Shown piece by piece: positions 1-8,638 of a stretch of 25,252 nucleotides of DNA. Within the stretch, counting starts at the first letter, position 1, and the number at the start of each line of letters is the position of its first letter. This stretch comes from Thermococcus sp. (GTDB lineage Archaea > Methanobacteriota_B > Thermococci > Thermococcales > Thermococcaceae): contig JALVWX010000229.1 in assembly GCA_027023165.1 (NCBI GenBank), forward strand, positions 444 to 25,695. The letters are read 5' to 3'. The notes below the pieces were generated by a model, which was not told the DNA's origin, ran no database searches, and was given only the letters and a program-made list of their open reading frames with translations. A program made the position numbers and the translations under genes.

Positions 1-1161
1 GTTTACGGCCTTTCTCGGAATCCCTTTGAGCAGCTTGCGAGCGAGGGGATAAGCGACGTCGAGAGCATTCACGTTTATCAGGAAGTCGACATGCGCCTTC
101 AGATGATAGTTTCCGAGGTAATCGGGAACAAAAGCTCGATAGCCCTTAGCATCGTCGGACCCCTTGGAATGGGGAAGACCCAGAGGCTCAAGAGCCTCGC
201 GAAGGTCGTTGAGAGCAACGGCGGGAAGGCGATATACGTCAAGGTGGACACGAACGACATCCTCAAGCTCACCAGGGACATCTTCTACGCCCTGAAGCCG
301 CCGAAGAGCAGAACCAACATCTTCCTCGAAAACCTCTCGAAAAAGCTCGGCTTCATAGACCGGCTCGAGAAGATGCTCAGCTCAACCGGCGAGTACAAGA
401 GCAGGGACATAGCGGAGCTTTTGACGGAACAGATGGGGAAGTTCCCCTACTGCGCGCTTCTCCTTGACGAGCTTGAGAACATGCAGAGCGCGAGGGAGCA
501 CGAGAAGATTCAGTTCTTCGAGATGCTGAGGCACTTTATAAGCAACATGCCGAAGGGATGTGTGGTTGCTTTCGCCTGCATTCCCGAGGCCTACGAAGAG
601 TACAGCAAGATTTTCCCGGCCTTCTTCATGCGCCTTCACTACGAGTTCAAACTCCGCCCCATGAGCCTGGATGAGGCCTACGAGCTTGTCAAGAAGAGGC
701 TAAACCGCGTTCGCATAAGGGACACCGACGACCCGCTGTACCCGTTCACTGAGGAAGCGATAAGGCTCATCCACCAGCTCGGCAAGGGCAACCCGAGGCA
801 GATTCTAAGGCTACTCCACTACGTGCTCAGCGAAGCCGCCAAGCACAAGTTCGACCCGATAGACGACTACGTGGTGACCACGATACTCGAAGAGCCGAAG
901 AGCCTCGAGGAGTACCTCATGAGGATTCCAAAGGAGTACAAAGACCTCGTTGAGGCGATAGTCTTCCAGTTCAACGGCGGGCCTATCAGCTACATCCAGG
1001 TGGCTAAAGCCGTCAAAAAGCCGGGAATGCAGGTTTACGAGAGCCTCAACGAGCTTATAAGGCTAGGCTTCCTGGTAGGCGACCCAAAGGGCAACTATAA
1101 GGTCCCGGACTACGTCAGAAAGTTTTTAGAGGAGGATCAGGCCGAGAGGGAAGAGGAGTGA
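1..1161 (+). CDS. AAA+ ATPase with C-terminal winged helix, 5' end cut off
   Basis: The reading frame is open from the first base of the window, so the true start lies upstream; 386 residues are visible. In window numbering a Walker A motif GPLGMGKT lies at about residues 53-60, a Walker B LLLDE at about 153-157, and a GNPR sensor-2-like motif at about 264-266. A C-terminal part of about 90 residues looks like a winged helix. This order of parts is seen in the broad Orc1/Cdc6 and ExeA/TniB-like AAA+ groups, which use ATP to load on or remodel DNA or protein. The exact substrate cannot be read from the sequence. The next gene starts 4 bases after the stop, so the two are probably co-transcribed. 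An internal ATG at 91 is not favoured, because residues before it (NPFEQLASEG) look like genuine conserved protein. Confidence 0.85.
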   Translation, partial: VYGLSRNPFEQLASEGISDVESIHVYQEVDMRLQMIVSEVIGNKSSIALSIVGPLGMGKTQRLKSLAKVVESNGGKAIYVKVDTNDILKLTRDIFYALKPPKSRTNIFLENLSKKLGFIDRLEKMLSSTGEYKSRDIAELLTEQMGKFPYCALLLDELENMQSAREHEKIQFFEMLRHFISNMPKGCVVAFACIPEAYEEYSKIFPAFFMRLHYEFKLRPMSLDEAYELVKKRLNRVRIRDTDDPLYPFTEEAIRLIHQLGKGNPRQILRLLHYVLSEAAKHKFDPIDDYVVTTILEEPKSLEEYLMRIPKEYKDLVEAIVFQFNGGPISYIQVAKAVKKPGMQVYESLNELIRLGFLVGDPKGNYKVPDYVRKFLEEDQAEREEE

Positions 1162-1165
1162 TACC

Positions 1166-1696
1166 ATGCCGAACTACGACGTTCATGTGCTCAGCGGTAT
1201 AGTCAGCTATCCGATAGCGGTGGCGGTCGCCGGCTATCTCTCAACCATCGGCGTCCCATTCAAGCTGACCACGATGGCCCTGCTGATAGGCTACGCCCTC
1301 TACGTGCTTGGAGCGGATCTGCCGGACATGGATCACCCCAACGCGCTCATCCACCGCGGCACAAAGCCGATAGTGAGCGTCTTAGCCGGGGGAGCGACCT
1401 ACATCAACGTCATCGGAATGCTCCACCTCAGCCCGGAGTGGCTCAACATCACAGCGGCGTGGGGAATCTCAGCGGTGGTGGCGCTGATAACCTGGTACGC
1501 CTTCACGTGGCTCATGCCGAAGCACAGGGGAATAGTCCACTCCCTTCTCTTCGCTCTCATCTACGGTGCCCTAGCGTTCCTCCTGGTGGAGTATGGACTC
1601 GCGATGAGCACAGAAGAGGGGCTTTTCGTTGGCTTCGCGGCCTTCAGCGGCTACACCCTTCACCTGCTCCTCGACCGCTCGGTCAAGCTCGTCTGA
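1166..1696 (+). CDS. DUF457/YdjM-like membrane-bound metal-dependent hydrolase
   Basis: This 176-residue protein has about four membrane segments and the polar motifs of the DUF457/YdjM family: GADLPDMDHP near residue 50 and KHRGIVHS near residue 117. The acidic and histidine residues are expected to bind metal at the membrane face. Family members are annotated as inner-membrane metal-dependent hydrolases, but their substrate is generally unknown. The ATG has a GAGGAG ribosome site inside the end of the preceding ATPase gene, and the intergenic gap is 4 bases. This points to an operon with the ATPase. The family call is confident; the function is not known. Confidence 0.8.
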   Translation: MPNYDVHVLSGIVSYPIAVAVAGYLSTIGVPFKLTTMALLIGYALYVLGADLPDMDHPNALIHRGTKPIVSVLAGGATYINVIGMLHLSPEWLNITAAWGISAVVALITWYAFTWLMPKHRGIVHSLLFALIYGALAFLLVEYGLAMSTEEGLFVGFAAFSGYTLHLLLDRSVKLV

Positions 1697-1730
1697 CCTG
1701 CCTACTTCTACCCATTTATGTGGAACAAGG

Positions 1731-1738
1731 CTTTTAAG
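1731..1738 (+). promoter_or_regulatory. TATA box of trxB
   Basis: The element CTTTTAAG lies about 35-40 bases ahead of the ATG at 1773, leaving room for a start of transcription near 1760 and a short leader carrying GGAGGTG. Spacing and composition fit thermococcal promoters. Confidence 0.55.
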
Positions 1739-1772
1739 CAGTCCACGTTAGGGAAGCCCGGAGGTGGGAGAG

Positions 1773-2765
1773 ATGTTCAGCCTCGGAGGATTCTCACGTG
1801 GCGGAGAGTACGAGAACAAGACGTGGGACGTTCTCATCATCGGAGCCGGCCCAGCGGGCTTCACTGCGGCGATATACGCGGCACGCTACGGCCTTGAGAC
1901 ACTGATCATCAGCAAGGACCTGGGAGGAAACATGGCGCTGACGGACCTCATAGAAAACTACCCGGGCTTTCCGGAGGGCATAAGCGGCTCCGAACTCACC
2001 AGCAGAATGCATGAGCACGTCAAGAAGCTCGGCGTTGATGTGGTCTTCGACGAGGTCGAGAGGATCGACCCGGCGGAGTGCGCCTACTATGAGGGGCCGT
2101 GCAAGTTCGAGGTGAAGACCAAGAACGGCAAGAGCTACAAGGGAAGGACGATAATCATCGCCGTCGGTGCCGCGCCGAGGAAGCTCAAGGTTCCGGGGGA
2201 GGAAGAGCTTACCGGAAGGGGTGTTTCCTACTGCGCCACCTGTGACGGACCGCTCTTCAAGGGCAAGAAGGTCATCGTCGTCGGAGGCGGAAACACCGCC
2301 CTTCAGGAGGCCCTCTACCTCAAGAGCATAGGCGTAGACGTCACCCTCGTCCACAGGCGCGACAAATTCAGGGCCGACAAGATACTGCAGGACCGCTTCG
2401 CCGAGAGCGGCATCCCGGCTATACTAAACACCGTCGTGACGGAGATCAATGGGGACGGCAAGGTCGAGGGCGTCAAGCTGAAGAACCGTATTACTGGAGA
2501 GGAGACCGAGATGGCCGTCGATGGAGTTTTCATCTTCATCGGCTACGAGCCGAAGACGGACTTCGTCAAGCACCTTGGAATAACCGACGAGTACGGCTAC
2601 ATCCCGGTGGACATGTACATGCGCACCAAGGTTCCGGGAATCTTCGCGGCCGGGGATATAACCAACGTCTTCAAGCAGATAGCCGTGGCTGTAGGCCAGG
2701 GTGCCATCGCCGCTAATTCAGCCAAGGAGTTCCTGGATGAGTGGAAGGAGAAGAACGGGGAGTGA
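1773..2765 (+). CDS. trxB: Thioredoxin reductase (NADPH, FAD-dependent)
   Basis: The enzyme passes electrons from NAD(P)H through FAD and a redox-active disulfide to thioredoxin or glutaredoxin-like partners in the cytoplasm. The 330-residue length is normal. An FAD-binding GAGPAG lies near residue 21, the redox pair is C154-A-T-C157, the NAD(P)H-binding GGGNTA follows soon after, and the C-terminal FAD motif AAGDIT is present. I chose the ATG at 1773 over the in-frame GTG at 1764 because GGAGGTG at 1760-1766 is correctly spaced only for the ATG, and MFSLGGF is the N-terminus I expect for Thermococcales. It has its own promoter after the DUF457 gene. Confidence 0.95.
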   Translation: MFSLGGFSRGGEYENKTWDVLIIGAGPAGFTAAIYAARYGLETLIISKDLGGNMALTDLIENYPGFPEGISGSELTSRMHEHVKKLGVDVVFDEVERIDPAECAYYEGPCKFEVKTKNGKSYKGRTIIIAVGAAPRKLKVPGEEELTGRGVSYCATCDGPLFKGKKVIVVGGGNTALQEALYLKSIGVDVTLVHRRDKFRADKILQDRFAESGIPAILNTVVTEINGDGKVEGVKLKNRITGEETEMAVDGVFIFIGYEPKTDFVKHLGITDEYGYIPVDMYMRTKVPGIFAAGDITNVFKQIAVAVGQGAIAANSAKEFLDEWKEKNGE

Positions 2766-2993
2766 CTACTCTCTCTTCAACCTTTCTTTCAGTTCCTCCC
2801 CCGTAAGGTACTCTATCTCTTTTGAATCGCCGATTATGTAAGGCTCACGCACCGTGCTCTTCTTGCAGTTCCCATCCATCCACCCACCGAGATAAGAGAA
2901 CAGGGCAAGCAAGAAAACGTCCCATACGGAAAAACTTTCCTGGATAATCATTAGAAGGACAAGAATTAACATGATGATAAAGCCCTTTTTCAT
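2766..2993 (-). CDS. Small membrane protein with EPYIIGDS-type tail (solitary copy)
   Basis: This 75-residue protein has two hydrophobic segments (about residues 4-18 and 24-37), then a polar tail containing EPYIIGDSKEIEYLT and EELKERLK. The same tail closes two other small membrane proteins in this window, at 20334-20609 and 21421-21696. The ATG at 2993 is chosen because GGAGAGG lies 6 bases before it. An upstream in-frame ATG at 3044 sits near where the TATA-like CTTAAAAAG at about 3066-3075 would start a leaderless message, so a longer form (92 residues) is possible. The gene is convergent with trxB and abuts its stop codon. Function is unknown. It may be an orphan partner of the kind of system seen at 20.3-25.2 kb. 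Confidence 0.7.
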   Translation of the reverse strand: MKKGFIIMLILVLLMIIQESFSVWDVFLLALFSYLGGWMDGNCKKSTVREPYIIGDSKEIEYLTGEELKERLKRE

Positions 2994-3160
2994 TTCAATC
3001 CTCTCCGTTGATTCTCCCCTGGGCCAAACATCCAGACTGCCCATCCAAATACCGAAAAAAAGAACTTTTTAAGATTTATTAAATCTGCCTCTGAGTTCCA
3101 TCAAAGCTATGCTCGAGTTCCATTTTCAGCGTATCTCCTCGAAAATTTTTCGGTCAAAAA

Positions 3161-3176
3161 TGTTCATTGATGAACA
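3161..3176. promoter_or_regulatory. Perfect palindrome upstream of aminotransferase TATA box
   Basis: TGTTCATTGATGAACA is a perfect inverted repeat with 7-base arms around TG. It lies directly ahead of the TATA element at 3181-3190. The position, just upstream of where TBP and TFB bind, suits a dimeric activator or repressor. The binding protein is not known. Confidence 0.55.
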
Positions 3177-3180
3177 CAGG

Positions 3181-3190
3181 CTTATATAGG
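3181..3190 (+). promoter_or_regulatory. TATA box of the aminotransferase gene
   Basis: CTTATATAGG is centred about 35 bases before the chosen ATG at 3220, predicting transcription from about 3211 and a leader of about 9 bases holding GGTGAT. Confidence 0.65.
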
Positions 3191-3219
3191 GGAAGCCCGA
3201 TGTTGAGACGGTGATGCGC

Positions 3220-4557
3220 ATGGTGGTTAGACCGAACGTTAAGGAACTCCCCGGGCCAAAGGCCAAGGAGATAATAGAAAGGAACTTCAAGTATCTGGCA
3301 ACCACAACCCAGGACCCCGAGAACCTGCCGATAGTCATCGACCACGGCGAGGGCATAAGGGTCTACGACGTTGACGGAAACGTCTTCTACGACTTCGCGA
3401 GCGGAGTTGGCGTTCTCAACGTCGGCCACGCCCACCCGAGGGTTGTGGAGGCGATAAAGAGGCAGGCCGAGAAGTTCACCCACTACTCACTGACCGACTT
3501 CTTCTACGAGAATGCCGTTGTTCTGGCCGAGAAGCTCATCGAGCTTGCCCCCGGCGACTTCGAGAGGAAAGTGGTCTACGGCAACAGCGGTGCCGAGGCG
3601 AACGAGGCGGCAATGAAGCTCGTCAAGTACGGAACTGGCAGGAAGCAGTTCTTAGCGTTCTACCACGCCTTCCACGGCAGGACCCAGGCCGTCCTCAGCC
3701 TCACCGCGAGCAAGTGGGTCCAGCAGGACGGCTTCTTCCCGACGATGCCTGGCGTTACCCACATTCCCTACCCGAACCCCTACAGGAACCTCTGGGGCAT
3801 AGACGGCTACGAGGAGCCGGATGAGCTTATCAACAGGGTTTTGGATTTCATAGAGGAGTACGTCTTCAGGCACGTTCCACCGCACGAGGTCGGAGCGATA
3901 TTCTTCGAGCCGATACAAGGTGAAGGCGGCTACGTCGTCCCGCCGAAGAACTTCTTCAAGGAACTCAAGAAGTTCGCCGACGAGTACGGCATACTCCTGG
4001 CGGACGACGAGGTTCAGATGGGCGTCGGAAGGACCGGAAGGTTCTGGGCTATCGAGCACTTCGGCGTTGAGCCTGACCTCATCCAGTTCGGTAAGGCCAT
4101 AGGCGGCGGAATACCCCTAGCGGGTGTCGTCCACAGGGCCGAGATAAGCTTTGACAAGCCCGGAAGGCACGCGACCACCTTTGGAGGCAATCCAGTTGCC
4201 ATAGCCGCTGGAATCGAGGTGGTCGAGATAGTCAAGGAACTCCTGCCGCACGTCCAGGAGGTTGGGGACTACCTCCACAAGATACTCGAGGACTTCAGGG
4301 AGCGCTACGAGGTCGTTGGAGATGCAAGGGGTCTCGGACTGGCCCAGGCTGTCGAGATAGTCAAGACCAAGGAAGGAAAGGAGAAGAATCCAGAACTTAG
4401 GAACAGGATCGTCAAGGAAGCGGCAAGGCGCGGTCTCGTTCTGCTCGGCTGCGGCGACAACAGCATCCGCTTCATCCCGCCGCTCACCGTTACGAAGGAG
4501 GAAATAGACGTCGCGATGGAGATATTCGAGGAGGCCCTCAAGGCCTCCCTCGAGTGA
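3220..4557 (+). CDS. Class III omega-aminotransferase, ornithine aminotransferase type
   Basis: This is a PLP enzyme of fold type I, 445 residues, which moves an amino group from the omega position of ornithine or a related amine to a 2-oxo acid. Class III hallmarks are present: [12 protein letters not shown] for cofactor phosphate binding, [18 protein letters not shown] with the aspartate that contacts the PLP ring, and QFGKAIGGG with the Schiff-base lysine at about K292. As I recall, the counterpart in T. kodakarensis has been linked to proline synthesis through ornithine; related thermococcal enzymes include amino acid racemases, so substrate should be treated as inferred. The ATG at 3220 is preferred over 3211 and 3214, since GGTGAT is spaced for it and the TATA box would leave almost no leader for the others. 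Confidence 0.9.
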   Translation: MVVRPNVKELPGPKAKEIIERNFKYLATTTQDPENLPIVIDHGEGIRVYDVDGNVFYDFASGVGVLNVGHAHPRVVEAIKRQAEKFTHYSLTDFFYENAVVLAEKLIELAPGDFERKVVYGNSGAEANEAAMKLVKYGTGRKQFLAFYHAFHGRTQAVLSLTASKWVQQDGFFPTMPGVTHIPYPNPYRNLWGIDGYEEPDELINRVLDFIEEYVFRHVPPHEVGAIFFEPIQGEGGYVVPPKNFFKELKKFADEYGILLADDEVQMGVGRTGRFWAIEHFGVEPDLIQFGKAIGGGIPLAGVVHRAEISFDKPGRHATTFGGNPVAIAAGIEVVEIVKELLPHVQEVGDYLHKILEDFRERYEVVGDARGLGLAQAVEIVKTKEGKEKNPELRNRIVKEAARRGLVLLGCGDNSIRFIPPLTVTKEEIDVAMEIFEEALKASLE

Positions 4558-4607
4558 TTTCCCTCTTTTCCCTGTTACTCTCTCAGAATCCCCATTCGGC
4601 TGCGGCA

Positions 4608-4618
4608 CTTTTTTAAAG
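4608..4618 (+). promoter_or_regulatory. TATA box of the ECF S-component gene
   Basis: CTTTTTTAAAG is centred about 35 bases before the ATG at 4649. The leader then contains GGGGAGGTGG. Confidence 0.5.
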
Positions 4619-4648
4619 GAAAAACTTGAGAAAGGGGAGGTGGTTTCG

Positions 4649-5248
4649 ATGACAGACCTCACGGAGATACTCAAGCCTTACGGATGGTGGATACTCGGCG
4701 GCGTCACGGTGCTCTACGTAGCCTACGTCTACGCCAACAGAAAGAAGTTCAGGAGCGCGAGCACACTGGCCCTCTCGGGCATCCTGGCGGCCCTCGTTAC
4801 GGTGGCGACCATAATCATCAAGATACCGACCCCCGCAACGGGGGGCTACATAAACCTCGGTGACACCATGGTCATGTTCTCGGCGATGGTCTTCGGCCCG
4901 GTCATAGGCGTCTTCGCCGGCGGAGTCGGCTCGGCGCTGGGAGACATAGTGGGCGGCTACCCCGGTTGGGCACCGATAACGCTCGTCGTCAAAGGCCTTG
5001 AGGGGCTTCTCGTCGGCTACATAGCGATGAGGAGCGACAGCACGGGAAACCTCGTCGTTGCCGGGGTCGTCGGGGGAACGGTCATGGTGCTCGGCTACTT
5101 CCTCTTCGAGGCCTACATGTTCGGCGTTCCGGCGGCCCTCACCGAGGTTCCGGGCAACACGCTCCAGGCCGTAACGGGAATCCTCGTCGGCACCGCCCTG
5201 GCGAAGGTGATAAAGAAGAGGTATCCAGAGGTCCTCGACCTCATCTGA
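4649..5248 (+). CDS. ECF transporter S component (vitamin or precursor uptake)
   Basis: This is a 199-residue membrane protein with about six membrane segments. The part reading PTPATGGYINLGDTMVM and then GVFAGGVGSALGDIVGG matches the substrate-binding S component of energy-coupling-factor transporters of the HMP/thiamine/pyridoxine type. S components capture a vitamin or precursor and associate with the EcfT/EcfA energizing module. No EcfA or EcfT gene is in this window, so it must rely on a module elsewhere. The substrate cannot be decided from sequence alone. The ATG at 4649 follows GGGAGGTGG by 5 bases; the in-frame GTG at 4640 lies inside that ribosome site. Confidence 0.8.
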   Translation: MTDLTEILKPYGWWILGGVTVLYVAYVYANRKKFRSASTLALSGILAALVTVATIIIKIPTPATGGYINLGDTMVMFSAMVFGPVIGVFAGGVGSALGDIVGGYPGWAPITLVVKGLEGLLVGYIAMRSDSTGNLVVAGVVGGTVMVLGYFLFEAYMFGVPAALTEVPGNTLQAVTGILVGTALAKVIKKRYPEVLDLI

Positions 5249-5253
5249 GGGCC

Positions 5254-5547
5254 TCAAACTTCCAGATTTTTCAATTCTTCCCACATGTGCCCCTCTACCA
5301 GCAGGGGTTCGATGGATATCCTTTTTGAGGCCTTTTTTATCTGACCGAGATACTTCGAGTCCGCTATGACGGCGTCGTAGCCAAGCTCCTCTATCCTGTA
5401 TATTCTGAACCTGCAGGAGCGGAGCAGTTCAGCGGCGTGCTCGATGAAGCCAGGCCCGACCAGCAGGATGTCGGGGCTGAGTCCCTCACCTTCAAGCTCC
5501 TCTATAGCCTTCTCAAGGAGGTCCCGAACCTCGAAGAGGTAGCTCAT
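5254..5547 (-). CDS. DUF1884, family 4 (A-domain) encapsulin-like protein
   Basis: The 97-residue sequence carries the pattern of the small thermococcal DUF1884 proteins: an N-terminal helix, [29 protein letters not shown] and KRISIEPL. A Pyrococcus furiosus member has a solved structure and resembles the isolated axial (A) domain of HK97-type capsid proteins. For that reason these proteins have been classed as family 4 encapsulins. Its ATG overlaps the deoC stop codon by 4 bases, so it is translationally coupled to deoC. I recall the survey of this family naming DeoC among the enzymes encoded next to it. Whether it forms a shell or another assembly around DeoC is not established by sequence. 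Confidence 0.8.
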   Translation of the reverse strand: MSYLFEVRDLLEKAIEELEGEGLSPDILLVGPGFIEHAAELLRSCRFRIYRIEELGYDAVIADSKYLGQIKKASKRISIEPLLVEGHMWEELKNLEV

Positions 5548-6224
5548 CTCCGGGCACCTTCCACGATCTTTACGCCGCTCGACGTCCCAATCCTGGTTGC
5601 ACCGGCCTCAATCATAGCCAGGGCCTGTTCGTAGGTTCTGATGCCACCGGCGGCCTTGACGCCCATCTCCGGACCGACGACCTTCCTCATCAGCCTGACG
5701 TCCTCGACCGTTGCCCCGCCGGTGCCGAAGCCGGTTGAGGTCTTCACGAAGTCGGCCCCTGCCTCTTTGGCCAGCTCGCAGGCCTTGACCTTCTCCTCCT
5801 CGGTCAAATAGCAGGTCTCGATGATCACCTTCACCTTGGCGCCCTTGGCGTGGGCGACCTTAACCACTTCCGCTATGTCGTTCCTGACGTAGTCGTAGTC
5901 CTTATCCTTCAGCGCGCCGATGTTGATGACCATGTCAAGCTCGTCGGCGCCGTCTTCCAAAGCCCTCTTCGCCTCGAAGACCTTCACCTCGGTTGGCGTC
6001 GCTCCAAGGGGAAAGCCTATGACGCTCGAGACCTTGACATCAGCTTTCTTCTCGCGCAGATAGTCCTTGGCGAGCCTGACGCGGTAGGGGTTGACGCAGA
6101 CGGCATAGAACCCGTACTCGATGGCCTCGTTGCAGAGCTTGACTATGTCCTCCCTGGTGGCGTAGGGCTTCAGGTTCGTGTGGTCTATGTACTTGGCTAT
6201 ATCGATGTGAGCATCCACCACCAT
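5544..6224 (-). CDS. deoC: Deoxyribose-phosphate aldolase
   Basis: The enzyme cleaves 2-deoxy-D-ribose 5-phosphate to glyceraldehyde 3-phosphate and acetaldehyde in nucleoside breakdown. The 226-residue protein has [29 protein letters not shown] and the Schiff-base stretch VKTSTGF with K161, followed by KAAGGIRT. The length is typical of archaeal members. The start is uncertain: the ATG at 6224 is used here, but GGTGATGG overlaps it and is better spaced for GTG codons at 6221 or 6218. A TATA-like stretch near 6253-6262 could serve as promoter. The downstream encapsulin-like gene overlaps its stop, giving a two-gene operon. Confidence 0.93.
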   Translation of the reverse strand: MVVDAHIDIAKYIDHTNLKPYATREDIVKLCNEAIEYGFYAVCVNPYRVRLAKDYLREKKADVKVSSVIGFPLGATPTEVKVFEAKRALEDGADELDMVINIGALKDKDYDYVRNDIAEVVKVAHAKGAKVKVIIETCYLTEEEKVKACELAKEAGADFVKTSTGFGTGGATVEDVRLMRKVVGPEMGVKAAGGIRTYEQALAMIEAGATRIGTSSGVKIVEGARR

Positions 6225-6293
6225 CACCGGATAGGAATACGGCCAAAAGGTTTAGAAGTTTTCTCCTCAAAAATACTTAACGGGTAGGCAAAT

Positions 6294-6611
6294 TCACGAA
6301 CCACCGGCAAGAGACCGCAAAGCCCTGGCGAACCTCAAGGCCACCCCCTCGTCCCCGAAGACTGGGTCTTCCTCACCGCGGGCTATTCTCTCCAGAACTT
6401 CGATTGCGTTGTCCCAGTTCTCCTCGAGCGTTTTTCCCTTCGGGATGGGGTTCCTGAGAACGTGCCAGCGGCCGGTTTTCCCGTCGTAGACTATGACCCG
6501 GGGTATGTAGTCCAGATCCATGAAGGTGTTGTCGAGCGTAAGCTCCACTCTGAAGTTCCCGAATTCGAGGTAGCCTTCATCCCTTAGGTGCTTCGTCCAC
6601 TCCATTGCCAT
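6294..6611 (-). CDS. Uncharacterised small protein, probably leaderless
   Basis: This 105-residue soluble protein begins [19 protein letters not shown] and has a mixed alpha/beta look, with alternating hydrophobic strands ([16 protein letters not shown]) and a helical C-terminal half rich in charged residues. I do not recognise a family. The start at 6611 (or the ATG two codons on, at 6605) is chosen because the TATA element CTTTTAAG at 6633-6640 would place transcription initiation almost exactly on it and no ribosome site precedes it. A much longer in-frame extension, back to 6767, runs through the enolase promoter and start, and is unlikely. It is divergent from enolase and lies upstream of deoC on the same strand. 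Confidence 0.65.
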   Translation of the reverse strand: MAMEWTKHLRDEGYLEFGNFRVELTLDNTFMDLDYIPRVIVYDGKTGRWHVLRNPIPKGKTLEENWDNAIEVLERIARGEEDPVFGDEGVALRFARALRSLAGGS

Positions 6612-6632
6612 CGGGGGAAGTTGGGGGCCGGG

Positions 6633-6640
6633 CTTAAAAG
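6633..6640 (-). promoter_or_regulatory. TATA box for the leaderless small gene
   Basis: On the minus strand the element reads CTTTTAAG, centred about 26 bases before the ATG at 6611. That is the normal distance from TATA box to transcription start, so the message probably begins at the start codon. Confidence 0.5.
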
Positions 6641-6656
6641 TCCACCGCACCCCAAA

Positions 6657-6668
6657 GCCTATATATCC
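6657..6668 (+). promoter_or_regulatory. TATA box of enolase
   Basis: GCCTATATATCC is centred about 38 bases ahead of the enolase ATG at 6700. It is a strong match to thermococcal promoters, and the predicted leader is about 13 bases with GAGGTGAT. Confidence 0.65.
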
Positions 6669-6699
6669 CCACCCGCGAATATCACCCGAGGTGATTGAC

Positions 6700-7992
6700 A
6701 TGGAGAACCCGTTTGAGATTACAGGTGTCGTCGCCAGGGAGATACTCGACAGCAGGGGAAACCCCACCGTTGAGGTCGAGGTCTACACCCCGGTGAGCAT
6801 GGGGAGGGCAGCGGTTCCGAGCGGAGCGAGCACCGGAACCCACGAAGCCGTGGAGCTCCGCGACGGCGGAAAGCGCTACCTCGGGAAGGGGGTTAGGAGG
6901 GCCGTTGAGAACGTCAACAAGATAATCGCCCCAGAGATAGTAGGAATGGACGTCACGTGGCAGAGGGACATTGACACCCTCATGATAGAGCTTGACGGAA
7001 CCGAGAACAAGAGCAACCTCGGAGCGAACGCGATTCTTGGCGTTTCCTTAGCGGTTGCAAAAGCGGCCGCCAACGCTTTGGGACTGCCCCTCTACCAGTA
7101 CATCGGAGGAACCAACGCCTACGTTATGCCGGTTCCGATGAGCAACGTCATCAACGGCGGCGTTCACGCGGGCAACGAGCTTGACTTCCAGGAGTTCATG
7201 ATAATGCCGGTCGGTGCCGACAGCTTCCGCGAGGGAATAAGATGGGTTAGCGAGACCTACCACGTCCTCAAAGGCGTCATAGCCGAGAAGTATGGGAAGG
7301 ACGCGGTCAACGTGGGCGACGAGGGAGGCTTTGCCCCGCCGCTGAAAGAACCCCACGAGCCGTTCGAACTGCTCATCAAGGCCATCGAGGAAGCCGGCTA
7401 CAAGCCGGGCGACGAGATAGCCTTTGCCATGGACCCGGCATCGAGCGAGTTCTACCACCCCGACATCGGAAAGTACGTCGTCAACGGCAAGGAGTACGAC
7501 AGCGGCGAGCTTCTCGAACTTTACAGGGACCTGGTTAACAAGTACCCGATAGTTTCCATCGAGGACCCGTTCCACGAGGAGGACTGGGAGGGCTTCGTCA
7601 TGATAACGAAGGAGCTTGGAAGCAAGATACAGATAGTGGGCGACGATATCTTCGTCACCAACCCGAAGAGGATAAGGAAGGCCATCGAGATGGGAGCCGC
7701 GAACGCGCTCCTCCTCAAGGTCAACCAGATAGGAACCCTCAGCGAGGCCATTGACGCTGCCTACACAGCCTTCAGGGCCGGCTATGGGGTTGTGGTTTCC
7801 CACCGCTCGGGAGAGACCGAGGATTCAACCATAGCAGACATAGCGGTCGCCCTCAACACCGGCCAGATAAAGACCGGTGCTCCAGCGAGGAGCGACAGGA
7901 ACGCCAAGTACAACCAGCTCATACGCATAGAGGAGGAGCTTGAGGGCATCGCCTACTATCCCGGAAGGAAGTTCCACAACCCCTTCCTCTGA
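6700..7992 (+). CDS. eno: Enolase (phosphopyruvate hydratase)
   Basis: Enolase interconverts 2-phosphoglycerate and phosphoenolpyruvate in the modified Embden-Meyerhof pathway and gluconeogenesis of Thermococcales. The 430-residue protein contains the family signatures [61 protein letters not shown] and [14 protein letters not shown], which include the magnesium ligands and catalytic lysine. The ATG at 6700 follows GAGGTGAT by 4 bases; the in-frame GTG at 6691 is part of that ribosome site. The gene has its own strong TATA box and appears monocistronic, since the next gene on this strand begins about 25 bases later and is an unrelated membrane protein. Confidence 0.97.
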   Translation: MENPFEITGVVAREILDSRGNPTVEVEVYTPVSMGRAAVPSGASTGTHEAVELRDGGKRYLGKGVRRAVENVNKIIAPEIVGMDVTWQRDIDTLMIELDGTENKSNLGANAILGVSLAVAKAAANALGLPLYQYIGGTNAYVMPVPMSNVINGGVHAGNELDFQEFMIMPVGADSFREGIRWVSETYHVLKGVIAEKYGKDAVNVGDEGGFAPPLKEPHEPFELLIKAIEEAGYKPGDEIAFAMDPASSEFYHPDIGKYVVNGKEYDSGELLELYRDLVNKYPIVSIEDPFHEEDWEGFVMITKELGSKIQIVGDDIFVTNPKRIRKAIEMGAANALLLKVNQIGTLSEAIDAAYTAFRAGYGVVVSHRSGETEDSTIADIAVALNTGQIKTGAPARSDRNAKYNQLIRIEEELEGIAYYPGRKFHNPFL

Positions 7993-8017
7993 ACCCCTTC
8001 TTTTTTCGGTGGATATG

Positions 8018-8638
8018 ATGGAAGGAACGCACGAAATCGTCCATCCGCGGCCGTTTCTCATAACCGCGGAGATCCTGCTTTTTCTGGCCCTAATCGAATC
8101 GCAGAAGAGCCGATGGGGTTCGGTTCTCCTCCTGGCGGCTTCAACAACACTCTACTATATAGGGATGGCCGAGCTGGCGAGAAGAAGGCTTGGAAAATGG
8201 GCGGTAAAGAGGTTCACGGTGGCCTACCTCCTCAGGGCGCTCTCCTGGGCGCTGATGCTCGCCTCGGCCTACTACACATACTCCGCGGTGATAGAGAACA
8301 TTCTCCCCTTCGGCCCCAGGGAGTTCGTGGTAACCTCAGTGATGGCCCTGGCCGGAGCGGCGGTCAACTACGTGGCGGTGGGGATAAGGAACAGCGTCCT
8401 CTGGAAGATAGAGGGGCTGAAAACGAGCCTGTGGTTCTCCCGGCTCAACGCGGTGGTCCTCTTCCTGATGGCCGCGGTGCCCTTCATCCCGCTGGCTGAG
8501 GTCGAGGGATTGAAGTGGCTCATCGCACTGCTGGCGGCGCCGGTTCTCGGCTCGTTTACCGTTTTCACCGTCCTGGGAAAGGTTTTCTACTGGCTCTTCC
8601 TGATCAGGATGAACCCAGCTCCTCAAGGGTCCTCTTAA
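8018..8638 (+). CDS. Six-helix membrane protein of unknown function
   Basis: The 206-residue protein has about six hydrophobic segments, starting with FLITAEILLFLALI and ending with a long one, FTVFTVLGKVFYWLFLI. No catalytic or transport motif is recognised. The second of two adjacent ATG codons, at 8018, is chosen because GGTGG at 8008-8012 lies 5 bases before it. The longer frame back to 7940 lies within the enolase coding end. Its last 35 bases overlap the convergent padR gene. It may be read through from enolase or from a weak promoter. Function is unknown. Confidence 0.7.
   Translation: MEGTHEIVHPRPFLITAEILLFLALIESQKSRWGSVLLLAASTTLYYIGMAELARRRLGKWAVKRFTVAYLLRALSWALMLASAYYTYSAVIENILPFGPREFVVTSVMALAGAAVNYVAVGIRNSVLWKIEGLKTSLWFSRLNAVVLFLMAAVPFIPLAEVEGLKWLIALLAAPVLGSFTVFTVLGKVFYWLFLIRMNPAPQGSS

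Noticed and set aside
3652..4059. Long antisense frames within the aminotransferase, enolase, trxB and exporter genes.
   Set aside because: They follow from the GC-rich codon use of strongly recognised genes on the other strand and show no protein-like motifs or ribosome sites.
6612..6767. N-terminal extension of the small gene at 6294, adding 52 residues.
   Set aside because: The extension lies antisense to the enolase start and promoter, and the TATA box would place transcription after it.
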